Under the pieces are notes generated by a model, which saw only the letters and a list, made by a program, of their open reading frames with translations, had not been told where the DNA came from and did no database searches. From CAZOHG01 sp964579725 (lineage in GTDB: Bacteria > Zhuqueibacterota > JdFR-76 > BMS3Abin05), in the NCBI GenBank assembly GCA_964579725.1, contig CAZOHG010000088.1, forward strand, positions 1 through 11,617: a stretch of DNA of 11,617 nt, written 5' to 3'. The stretch's first letter is position 1; each line of letters begins with the position of its first letter. The position numbers were made by a program, and so were the translations under genes. Positions 1-6,590 of this stretch are shown one piece after another.

Positions 1-1248
1 AGTGTGCCCGACCTGGTGCTGTCAGATGTCAAAATGCCACAAATGAACGGTCTGAAACTGCTCGAGCGCATTCGGAAAACTCATCCGAAGCTTCCGGTTC
101 TCATGATGACGGCCTTTGCCAGCGTGGAAGACGCAGTCCTGGCCATGAAACAAGGAGCCGATGACTATTTAATAAAACCCCTGAATTTAGAGGAGCTACG
201 TCTAAAGCTTCTGCGTCTGCGCGAAAAGGCTGCTCTGCTAAAAGAAAATCGCACGCTGCGAGCCCAACTGGAAAAACTCCGGTTTCCCGAGATTGTAGGC
301 ATGAGCAAAGCCATGCAAACGGTGTTTCAATTCATTGAAAAAGCGGCCGAAGAGCCCGACATTCCGGTCATGATTTACGGTGAAAGCGGCACAGGGAAAG
401 AATTGGTGGCACGAGCCATTCACCGAAAAAGCCCGCGCTCACAAAGAGCATTTGTACCGATTAATTGCAGCGCTGTTCCGGAGAATCTCATCGAAAGCGA
501 GCTTTTCGGGTACACGCGCGGCGCCTTTACCGGGGCTACTCAAAACAAACCCGGCCTGTTTCAATCGGCTCAAGGGGGTACGCTATTTTTGGACGAGGTG
601 AGCGAAATGAGTGCCCAAATGCAGGCCAAATTGCTTCGTGTCTTGCAGGAAGGACGGGTGAAACCTGTGGGCGGCACGCGCGAAATCCCCGTTTCGGTGC
701 GGGTAATCGGTGCCTCGAACCGAAATCTCCGGGAAGACGTCGCGGCGGGCCTCTTCCGCAAGGACCTTTTTTACCGCCTGAATGTGCTGGAAATTACCCT
801 GCCGCCTCTGCGGGAAAGACGGGAAGATATCCCCTTGCTTATTCAACATTTTGCCGAAAAATACGCCAAAAAGGGTACGCCGCCGAAACGTTTTTCTCGG
901 GAAGCCGTCGCTGTGCTTTCGGCGCAACCGTGGGGCGGAAACGTGCGGGAATTGGAAAATGCCGTACGGGTGGCTCTGGTCACAAGCACAGGAGACGTGG
1001 TAACACGCGCTGACGTGCAGGTGGAATCCGCCAACTCCGGGCAAAATGAAACCCGTCGGGAACCCTGGAAATGGAACGGCACCAACTTCCGCCAAAACCT
1101 CCGTCAGGTGATTGCCGATTTTGAACGGGAATTCATTGCCTTTCATCTGAATCAAACCGACGGAAATGTGTCGAAAACGGCTGAAAAAATCGGCCTTTCG
1201 CGTGCCGCCCTTCACAAAAAAATCAAATCGTACGGACTCAAAACCTGA
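1..1248 (+). CDS. NtrC-family sigma-54-dependent response regulator (5' truncated by window edge)
   Basis: This is an enhancer-binding activator of sigma-54 RNA polymerase. The frame is open at base 1, so the receiver domain lacks its first ~45 residues; the GTG at 4 is internal. Counting from that GTG, the receiver shows phospho-acceptor D8 (LSDVKMP), T36 (MMTAF) and K58 (IKPL). The AAA+ domain has Walker A GESGTGKE at 126-133, the sigma-54 contact loop GAFTGA at 173-178, Walker B GGTLFLDE at 191-198 and GNVRELEN at 312-319. A Fis-type helix-turn-helix ends the protein at about 387-410 (NVSKTAEKIGLSRAALHKKI). All key motifs are intact, so it should be a phosphorylation-controlled, DNA-binding activator. 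The partner histidine kinase is not visible and probably lies upstream. A sigma-54 promoter with two dyad sites lies just downstream, making the next three genes its likely targets (inference). No specific orthologue name is assigned. Confidence 0.95.
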   Translation, partial: SVPDLVLSDVKMPQMNGLKLLERIRKTHPKLPVLMMTAFASVEDAVLAMKQGADDYLIKPLNLEELRLKLLRLREKAALLKENRTLRAQLEKLRFPEIVGMSKAMQTVFQFIEKAAEEPDIPVMIYGESGTGKELVARAIHRKSPRSQRAFVPINCSAVPENLIESELFGYTRGAFTGATQNKPGLFQSAQGGTLFLDEVSEMSAQMQAKLLRVLQEGRVKPVGGTREIPVSVRVIGASNRNLREDVAAGLFRKDLFYRLNVLEITLPPLRERREDIPLLIQHFAEKYAKKGTPPKRFSREAVAVLSAQPWGGNVRELENAVRVALVTSTGDVVTRADVQVESANSGQNETRREPWKWNGTNFRQNLRQVIADFEREFIAFHLNQTDGNVSKTAEKIGLSRAALHKKIKSYGLKT

Positions 1249-1450
1249 ATGGGAATTCCGAAACGGCAGCCGCTTTCCGCTCCGAAAGCCAAAACTGCAA
1301 AGAAAATTGGGAAAGACTTCTAAAAAACCTCTTCGGGCAAATTCTTACTTTTTGAATGACAAAGGCGCTGCCAACGACTCAGAGAAATAGGCGGTTTCCT
1401 CTGCCCCCTGCGATCTGCCTTTTGAAGGTGAGAGGGCTGCCTTTTTTACC

Positions 1451-1468
1451 TGTAAATTTGGGTTTACA
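1451..1468. promoter_or_regulatory. Dyad site 1, candidate upstream activator sequence
   Basis: A perfect 6-bp inverted repeat, TGTAAA-N6-TTTACA. The same geometry recurs at 1513-1530, and another TGTAAA half-site starts at 1470. Its centre is about 170 bp upstream of the predicted sigma-54 start point, within the range used by enhancer-binding proteins. Binding by the upstream-encoded activator is inference. Confidence 0.55.
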
Positions 1469-1512
1469 CTGTAAAGCCGCGCACACAACTTTTCCCCTTT
1501 TTCAGACGCCAC

Positions 1513-1530
1513 TGTAAAAGGAGGTGTACA
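1513..1530. promoter_or_regulatory. Dyad site 2, candidate upstream activator sequence
   Basis: TGTAAA-N6-TGTACA, an 18-bp copy of dyad site 1 with one mismatch in the right arm. Centre-to-centre spacing to site 1 is 62 bp, close to six helical turns, which would put both sites on the same face of the DNA. It lies about 108 bp upstream of the predicted start point. The spacer also contains a perfect Shine-Dalgarno-like AAAGGAGGTG, so part of the match could have another cause. Confidence 0.5.
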
Positions 1531-1603
1531 CTTGCTGGCCGCCTTCTTTTCAAAACCTACGGTAAGTCACTAATTATTCACTGGTTACATTAACGTCCCT
1601 TTT

Positions 1604-1618
1604 TGGCCTCGTCTTTGC
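1604..1618 (+). promoter_or_regulatory. Sigma-54 (-24/-12) promoter
   Basis: TGGC at 1604-1607 and TTGC at 1615-1618. The GG (1605-1606) and GC (1617-1618) are separated by exactly 10 bases, the invariant spacing of sigma-54 promoters, and the -24 box is preceded by a T-run. Transcription would start near 1630, about 36 bases before the lipoprotein ATG. The adjacent sigma-54 activator gene strengthens the call. No comparable sigma-70 promoter stands out. Confidence 0.75.
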
Positions 1619-1665
1619 CTCCCTTCCTGTGTGACAACGAAAAAAAGAAAAAGAAGGAGGAAACG

Positions 1666-2400
1666 ATGAACATCCCAAAAACAGCGGCTGTGGTTGGTAT
1701 TTTAGTTGGCCTGGTGGCAGTGAGTTGCTCAAAAAAGAGCAATCCTGCCGGTCCAGAGGAAAAGCAAAATCTTCCGACAGTGACCATTCAGCAGATTGCC
1801 GTTCCCGAACACATGGCGCAATCGTCTAACCCGAACGCCCAAATGGCGGCCAATTACATTGGGATGGCAAATGGATTTGCCTCTTTTGCGTACGCCTTTA
1901 CTCCACCCAACGGATTGGCCAAGCCGGCGAGCGTACTGGACGACCCCACCTGGCGACGCACGTGGACACACAATGGTCTTACCGTAACGCTGAGCGTATT
2001 TGAAACGGTAAAACAATACATCTGGGAAACGCGGTTGGACGGCAAAGACGAAAATTTCACCTACGCCAACTGGCTATTTATGAAAATCGAGGAAGCAAAG
2101 AACGGGAAATCGGGTACCATGACGCTGTACAAGCCGGTTACGTCAAATGTGCAGGCGGAGTGGACCTGGGAAACAGACACCCAAGATGCCTACACCCTCA
2201 TTTACCTCCTTTCTGACGGCGAATCGGGCTCCAAATTGACAGTGACGCAAAACGCCGATCATTCGGGTTCTTTGCAGTTAGAAGAAATAAGCGGCGGTTC
2301 GTTCGTCCCTTCGTACCAATGCCAGTGGGACAGCAAAGGCACCGGAAGCTGGAAGCAATATTCAAACGGAGAGGTCGTTTCGTCCGGCAGTTGGGGCTAA
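1666..2400 (+). CDS. Putative lipoprotein of unknown function
   Basis: A 244-residue exported protein that I do not recognise. The ATG at 1666 is chosen over an in-frame ATG at 1603 because it follows a perfect AAGGAGG (1654-1660) at normal spacing, and because the 1603 ATG would overlap the -24 promoter element. The N-terminus is a lipoprotein signal: a short basic start, a hydrophobic stretch (about residues 7-20) and a lipobox ending AVSC with Cys21 as the lipidation site, followed by a polar SKKSNPAG linker. The mature part is rich in Trp, Thr and Ser with alternating polar/hydrophobic stretches, suggesting a beta-rich fold (inference). It ends in a Gly/Ser/Trp-rich tail (GTGSWKQYSNGEVVSSGSWG). 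It is the first gene after the sigma-54 promoter, with the receiver gene starting 7 bases after its stop. Membrane anchoring is likely; its function cannot be told from sequence. Confidence 0.88.
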   Translation: MNIPKTAAVVGILVGLVAVSCSKKSNPAGPEEKQNLPTVTIQQIAVPEHMAQSSNPNAQMAANYIGMANGFASFAYAFTPPNGLAKPASVLDDPTWRRTWTHNGLTVTLSVFETVKQYIWETRLDGKDENFTYANWLFMKIEEAKNGKSGTMTLYKPVTSNVQAEWTWETDTQDAYTLIYLLSDGESGSKLTVTQNADHSGSLQLEEISGGSFVPSYQCQWDSKGTGSWKQYSNGEVVSSGSWG

Positions 2401-2407
2401 CCCGCTC

Positions 2408-2779
2408 ATGAAAAAACACCTGATTATTATTGACGAAGACAAATCCCTGGCCGAAGGCATCGCTTTGGCGTTGCGATTTGATTTTGACGAGATTTCTTTG
2501 CTCCAATCGCCCCTTTTTGCCTGGAATTTGCTCAAACACAATCGCAAAGCCGTGGTTCTTTCGGAAATTCGATTTTCCACCGTCGACGGAATGGAAATGA
2601 TTTGCGGATTGCAAAAGGCCTACCCCGCAAGCCGTTTCATTATTTTAAGCGCTTATTTCAGCGAAAAAGCAGTACAGGATTTAAAATCGGCGGGTGTAAC
2701 CACGGTTTTGGAGAAACCGATTCAAATGGAAAAATTAAAAAATGCGTTACGAAAGGAGAAGACAGATGAACTTTTTTAA
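2408..2779 (+). CDS. Stand-alone receiver-domain protein with Glu at the phospho-acceptor site
   Basis: A 123-residue CheY-like receiver with no output domain. It keeps the acidic pocket (D9-E10-D11 in IIIDEDKS), Ser81 at the Thr/Ser switch position (IILSAY) and the conserved Lys103 (LEKP). The phospho-acceptor position is Glu53 (VVLSEIRF) instead of Asp. Spacing confirms the alignment: 53 to 81 is 28 residues and 53 to 103 is 50, the same as D8/T36/K58 in the activator encoded at 1-1248. Glu at this site often mimics the phosphorylated state, so it may be constitutively active or phosphorylation-independent (inference). No strong Shine-Dalgarno precedes the ATG; with only 7 bases after the lipoprotein stop, translational coupling is likely. 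Its 3' end overlaps the next gene by 14 bases. The lack of an output domain implies action by protein-protein contact. Confidence 0.9.
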   Translation: MKKHLIIIDEDKSLAEGIALALRFDFDEISLLQSPLFAWNLLKHNRKAVVLSEIRFSTVDGMEMICGLQKAYPASRFIILSAYFSEKAVQDLKSAGVTTVLEKPIQMEKLKNALRKEKTDELF

Positions 2780-4127
2780 GCGGATGGTCTGGATCGTCGT
2801 AGCGGTTCTTTTGTGGTTTGGTGGAACTGCTTTTTCACAAACGGAAAGTCTGACGCGGAGCAACGTTCCCGAAGTCGTCGAACGGGCGCAGCAGCACCTC
2901 AAAAATCTGCCGGTACCGATTGTACTGGCCACCCCTCGCACGGCACTGTTGGAAATGTTGCAGCAAACCTGGGTCGACAACAGCTGGTTGGACTACATGA
3001 AAACAACCTACCGCTACGATACCCACGGAGTACTGGCCGAAGAAAGAACTCAAAAGTACAGCCTCGACAAAGGGTGGCAAAATGAAACCAAGCTCTTGTA
3101 CGAGGTTGACGCCAATCAAAACGTCACCGTCATGTCGTTGTTCGAATGGAAAGAAGGAAAATGGGCCGGCTTTATTAAGATTGAAACCCAATACGACGCG
3201 GACAATCTACCGACGGAGACTGTGAACTACAAAATGGTCTCGGGGGAGTGGCAAAAATTTTTGAAAATGATCACTTCTTACAACGCCGACAAATTGCCGG
3301 AGAAAACGACCATGCAAATGTGGGTCGGAAATGCCTGGATGAATACCCTCCGCAGTACCTATCGCTACGACAGCCAAAAGAACCGTATTGAGGATATGAC
3401 CGAAATCTGGTTGGGCGTAAATTGGAGCAAATCGGAGAAAAATTCCTACGAATACGACACTAAGGGGAATAATACCCAGCGCATTCACCAAACCTGGGAT
3501 CAAACGAGCTGGCAGAATGAGGACAAAACCACGTACGCGTTTAACGGAGATAACAACGAAACGGCGAGAACCGAGTTTAATTGGGACGGTTCAAGCTGGA
3601 AAAAATCGACCCGAAAATTAACGACGTACAATAGTCAGAAAAACCTGTTGGTCGAAACCACCCAAAATTGGTCAAACAACACCTGGGAAGATGACTCGCG
3701 CGCACAGTACACCTACGACAGCGGCGACAACTTGGTCAAAATCACGCACCAAAATTGGCGGTCCGGTGCCTGGGAGAATCTGGACCGCCTGCTGTACACC
3801 TACGGAAACGCTACACGTGTCGCTGCCGCAGGTGACATAATAGCCCCGGCAAGATTTGCGCTTTCGAATTACCCCAATCCCTTCAATCCCGAAACGCAAA
3901 TCCAATTTCAATTGCCGCGGAAGGCTTCGGTTCAACTGGCCATTTTTGATGCCACGGGGCGTCGGATTCGGGTTTTGATTCGCGGGACCATTTTGCACCG
4001 CGGTTCCCACACAATACTCTGGGACGGAAAGGATTTCCGCTTCCACAATGCCCCTTCGGGTGTGTACCTTTACCGCCTCCGGGTGGGCAACCGCGTTCTG
4101 ACGGGAAAATGCAGCCTGCTCCGCTGA
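2766..4127 (+). CDS. Secreted W/Y-repeat protein with T9SS type A C-terminal sorting domain
   Basis: A 453-residue exported protein. The start at 2766 is set by AAAGGAG (2752-2758) at 7-base spacing and gives a classical Sec signal peptide: basic NFFKR, a hydrophobic core, and probable cleavage after AFS (residue 24). An in-frame ATG at 2742 would put eight charged residues before it. Residues 61-351 are ten tandem repeats of about 29 residues, annotated separately. From about residue 358 to the end is a T9SS sorting domain with ALSNYPNPFNP, FDATGRRIRVL, ILWDGKD, SGVYLYRLRVG and a basic end. In bacteria with this system such domains direct export across the outer membrane and are usually removed, with the cargo anchored or released. 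The YxYD ends of the repeats recall YD/RHS repeats, but the period, the Trp pair and the absence of an RHS core argue against an RHS toxin. It is the last gene of the sigma-54 unit. The ligand or role of the repeats is unknown. Confidence 0.9.
   Translation: MNFFKRMVWIVVAVLLWFGGTAFSQTESLTRSNVPEVVERAQQHLKNLPVPIVLATPRTALLEMLQQTWVDNSWLDYMKTTYRYDTHGVLAEERTQKYSLDKGWQNETKLLYEVDANQNVTVMSLFEWKEGKWAGFIKIETQYDADNLPTETVNYKMVSGEWQKFLKMITSYNADKLPEKTTMQMWVGNAWMNTLRSTYRYDSQKNRIEDMTEIWLGVNWSKSEKNSYEYDTKGNNTQRIHQTWDQTSWQNEDKTTYAFNGDNNETARTEFNWDGSSWKKSTRKLTTYNSQKNLLVETTQNWSNNTWEDDSRAQYTYDSGDNLVKITHQNWRSGAWENLDRLLYTYGNATRVAAAGDIIAPARFALSNYPNPFNPETQIQFQLPRKASVQLAIFDATGRRIRVLIRGTILHRGSHTILWDGKDFRFHNAPSGVYLYRLRVGNRVLTGKCSLLR
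2946..3818 (+). repeat. Ten tandem 29-residue protein repeats
   Basis: In-frame tandem repeats inside the T9SS-exported protein. The pattern is roughly x8-W-x4-W-x7-Y-x-Y-D-x3-N. Nine units are exactly 29 residues; the second is 30. The W at unit position 14 (15 in the longer second unit) is present in all ten. The first W is Tyr in unit 2 and Met in unit 4. The YxYD end is kept in units 1, 5, 6 and 9 and degenerate elsewhere (e.g. YNADK, YAFNG). The units are diverged at DNA level, so this is an old array rather than a recent expansion. Confidence 0.88.
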
Positions 4128-4152
4128 AAGCCGTCTTTTTTCCCGGCGTTAA

Positions 4153-4192
4153 AAAAGCCCCTGCACCGTTTGTCCCCTTTGCAGGGGCTTTT
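4153..4192. terminator. Bidirectional intrinsic terminator
   Basis: A perfect 13-bp inverted repeat, AAAAGCCCCTGCA / TGCAGGGGCTTTT, with a 14-base loop. It has T-runs at the 3' side on both strands (TTTT on +, six T on -). It lies 25 bases after the T9SS gene stop and 61 bases after the recD2 stop on the other strand, so it can end both converging transcripts. Confidence 0.9.
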
Positions 4193-4253
4193 GTGAATCT
4201 TCACGGTTCGGTATTTTTATTTGGAGAAAGGCACGCCCCTCCAAACGACAGGC

Positions 4254-6500
4254 TTAGCCATGTTCCTTCGTCTGAAAGGCTTGGCGGAGAAAATCCCGCA
4301 AGCCGGTAAAGCGCTGTTGAACGCGGTTGTTGTTGACGGCAATAGAAAGGGCTTTTCGTGTTCCGATTAACACCACCAATTCCTCGGCACGCGTAATGGC
4401 TGTGTAAATCAGGTTCCGCTGGAGCATGATGTAATGGTGCGTGGTAATCGGGCAAATGATCACCGGGTACTCGGAACCTTGACTTTTGTGAATGGTAATG
4501 GCGTAAGCAAGCACCAATTGGTCGGCCTCCGAAAAATCGTACGCGACGCGGGAATCAAAATCGACCCAAAATTTTCGTTCTTCTGGGTCGATGCCGGCAA
4601 TAAGCCCAATATCCCCGTTGTACACCCCTTTTTCGTAATTGTTGCGCATTTGCATGACTTTGTCCCCACGGGCGAAAACCAGCTTGCCTTTTTCCTTGGT
4701 TTTGGCACGGGGGTTAAGTTTTGCCTGCAACAGCCGGTTCAGTCGATCCACCCCAATCGGGCCGCGGTACATGGGAGTGAGAACTTCGATGTCGCGTAAG
4801 GGATCGTAGCCGTAGCGTTTGGGGAGTTTGTCGGTAACCAATTCCAGAATCATGTGAGCTGTCTGCTCCGGGTCATCTTCCTGAACGAAAAGGAAATCCC
4901 CAAAATCGTCAATTGGCTTGAGTTTTGTCCCCGCTGGGAGATTTCCCACACCGGGTTTGCGTTTGATTTCAGGCAAAAGGCCGCGGTTAATTCGGTGTGC
5001 GTTGACAATAATCTGGCTGTTCAATGCCTGACGAAAGACCTTTTTTAAATGAACCGTTCCCACGGTGCGGGAATCAATTAAATCCCGCAAAACGTTACCG
5101 GGGCCCACAGAGGGAAGCTGGTCCACATCACCCACAAGAATTAATTTGGCTCCCAAGGGCAGGGCTTTTAACAGGTAGAAAGCCAAGAAAATGTCCACCA
5201 TAGAAAATTCGTCTACGATGAGAACATCCAGAGCCAGCGGGTGGTCTTCGTTGTGGTAGAACTGCCCCAATTTGGGGTCGAATTTGAGTAACCGGTGAAT
5301 GGTTTTCGCTTCGCGGGAAGTGGCTTCGGCGAGGCGTTTGGCGGCCCGCCCGGTGGGTGCACACAATTTTACCTTCATTCGGTAGGCGTCAAAAAGCTGA
5401 ATAATGCCCCGAACGGTGGTTGTTTTCCCGGTTCCGGGGCCGCCGGTCAGGACCAGAATCTTTTCCTGCATGGCCAGCGAAATGGCCTGTTTTTGTTCCG
5501 CTGTGTACGAGATTTTTTGCAGGTAGGAGAGTTGCTCAACCCGCCGTTGAACTTCTTTCGGATCAGGCATTTTTATTTTGGCCTGCGTCAGAGCCACAAT
5601 TTTATGTGCCAGTTCTTTTTCGGCGCGGTAAAAACTCGGAAAGTAAATCCGCTGGTTTTCTTCCGTCAAATGGTTCACGGCAAGAAGTTTGTCCAAAACA
5701 TCTTCAATGAGAGTCGCGGAGACCCGGAGAATCTCCACACTTCGACGGACAAGCTCCTCCCGGGGCAAATAGGTGTGGCCTTCCTCCGTCCCCTTTTGAA
5801 GAGAATATTTTAAACCCGATTCAATGCGTGCGGGTTCTTCTAACGCCACGCCCATGTGACGGGCGATTTTGTCCGCCGTGAGAAAACCAATTCCCCGAAT
5901 GTCGTCTGCCAATTTGTATGGATTGGTTTGAATGATGTCCAGAGCCTGGCCCCCGTAGCTTTTTACAATTTTGGTGGCCAGCGCCGGGCCCACATTGTAC
6001 TGCCCCAAAAAAATAATCACGTCTCGGAGAATATTTTGCTCTTTCCACGCCTGAAGAATCTGGTAAAACCGTTTCTCCCCGATTCCCTCCACCTCCAGCA
6101 ACCGGCGGGGTTCGGTTTGAATAATTTTCAGTGTGTCTCGTCCAAATTTTGCCACAATGCGCCTGGCAAATTTCTCCCCAATCCCTTCCACCAGACCCGA
6201 ACCCAAATATTTTTCAATCCCCTTTTCGGTGACGGGTAAAATAGTTTCGTATCTTTCCGCCTGAAATTGAGCGCCGTACTTCGGGTCTTTTTTCCAATTG
6301 CCGAAAAATCGCACGTGCTCTCCCTTGTTCACAAAGGGAAAAAGACCGACCACAGTGGTCGATTGCTCAAGGTGATGGTCTAAAACAAGGCGCAGGACGG
6401 TAAAGCCCGTTTCTTCGCTACGGAAAACGATGCGCTCCACTACCCCCTGAATGTGTTCCCGATCGGAACGATCGGCGTTAAAAAAATCCTCTTTGCGCAT
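4254..6500 (-). CDS. recD2: RecD2-type ATP-dependent DNA helicase
   Basis: A 748-residue SF1B helicase of the RecD2 (RecD-like) family, which moves 5' to 3' on single-stranded DNA and acts in DNA repair and fork maintenance without RecBC. The N-terminal region (about 15-340), with helix-hairpin-helix-like stretches (SGLVEGIGEKFARRIV; VEGIGEKRF; IRGIGFLTADKIA), distinguishes it from RecD of RecBCD. Motor motifs are all present: Walker A GGPGTGKT 353-360, motif Ia APTGRAAKRL 381-390, Walker B VDEFSM 429-434, motif III GDVDQLPSVGPG 457-468, FRQ 489-491, motif V TIHKSQGSEYP 669-679 and motif VI YTAITRAEELV 699-709. Length is normal for the family. The ATG at 6500 has only a weak Shine-Dalgarno (GGAAG) upstream. 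It lies 90 bases after the broken Clp1-like gene on the same strand; no clear promoter is seen between them. Confidence 0.96.
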   Translation of the reverse strand: MRKEDFFNADRSDREHIQGVVERIVFRSEETGFTVLRLVLDHHLEQSTTVVGLFPFVNKGEHVRFFGNWKKDPKYGAQFQAERYETILPVTEKGIEKYLGSGLVEGIGEKFARRIVAKFGRDTLKIIQTEPRRLLEVEGIGEKRFYQILQAWKEQNILRDVIIFLGQYNVGPALATKIVKSYGGQALDIIQTNPYKLADDIRGIGFLTADKIARHMGVALEEPARIESGLKYSLQKGTEEGHTYLPREELVRRSVEILRVSATLIEDVLDKLLAVNHLTEENQRIYFPSFYRAEKELAHKIVALTQAKIKMPDPKEVQRRVEQLSYLQKISYTAEQKQAISLAMQEKILVLTGGPGTGKTTTVRGIIQLFDAYRMKVKLCAPTGRAAKRLAEATSREAKTIHRLLKFDPKLGQFYHNEDHPLALDVLIVDEFSMVDIFLAFYLLKALPLGAKLILVGDVDQLPSVGPGNVLRDLIDSRTVGTVHLKKVFRQALNSQIIVNAHRINRGLLPEIKRKPGVGNLPAGTKLKPIDDFGDFLFVQEDDPEQTAHMILELVTDKLPKRYGYDPLRDIEVLTPMYRGPIGVDRLNRLLQAKLNPRAKTKEKGKLVFARGDKVMQMRNNYEKGVYNGDIGLIAGIDPEERKFWVDFDSRVAYDFSEADQLVLAYAITIHKSQGSEYPVIICPITTHHYIMLQRNLIYTAITRAEELVVLIGTRKALSIAVNNNRVQQRFTGLRDFLRQAFQTKEHG

Positions 6501-6590
6501 AAATCGGCTTACTTCCGTTCCCTATTAACCTTTTTTCATTTCGCAAGCGGACTGCTAAAGGTGCCTGGGGCTGCCCTCCCTTTGGCTTCC

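Larger units (their letters stand above)
1249..1665 (+). other. 417-bp non-coding regulatory region
   Basis: No convincing gene is seen here. Close to the activator stop codon is a 6-bp hairpin, GCTTTC/GAAAGC (1272-1277 with 1284-1289), without a T-run. Around 1398-1435 is a weak interrupted hairpin (CCTCT/AGAGG enclosing CCTT/AAGG) followed by six T at 1442-1447; it might be a poor terminator for the activator gene. Then come the two dyad sites, an AT-rich stretch around 1570-1595 and the sigma-54 promoter, annotated separately. Confidence 0.7.

Noticed and set aside
583..1215. Long open frame on the minus strand (210 codons) inside the sigma-54 activator gene
   Set aside because: It is antisense to a gene with all its motifs intact, and its translation has no recognisable domain; typical shadow frame.
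1272..1289. Terminator directly after the activator gene
   Set aside because: The hairpin has 6-bp arms but no T-run follows it.
1523..1535. Second -24/-12 promoter overlapping dyad 2 (GG...TTGC)
   Set aside because: The GG to GC spacing is 9 bases, not the required 10.
2946..3818. RHS/YD-type polymorphic toxin
   Set aside because: The units are regular 29-mers with paired Trp, there is no RHS core motif or toxin tip, and the C-terminus is a T9SS sorting domain.
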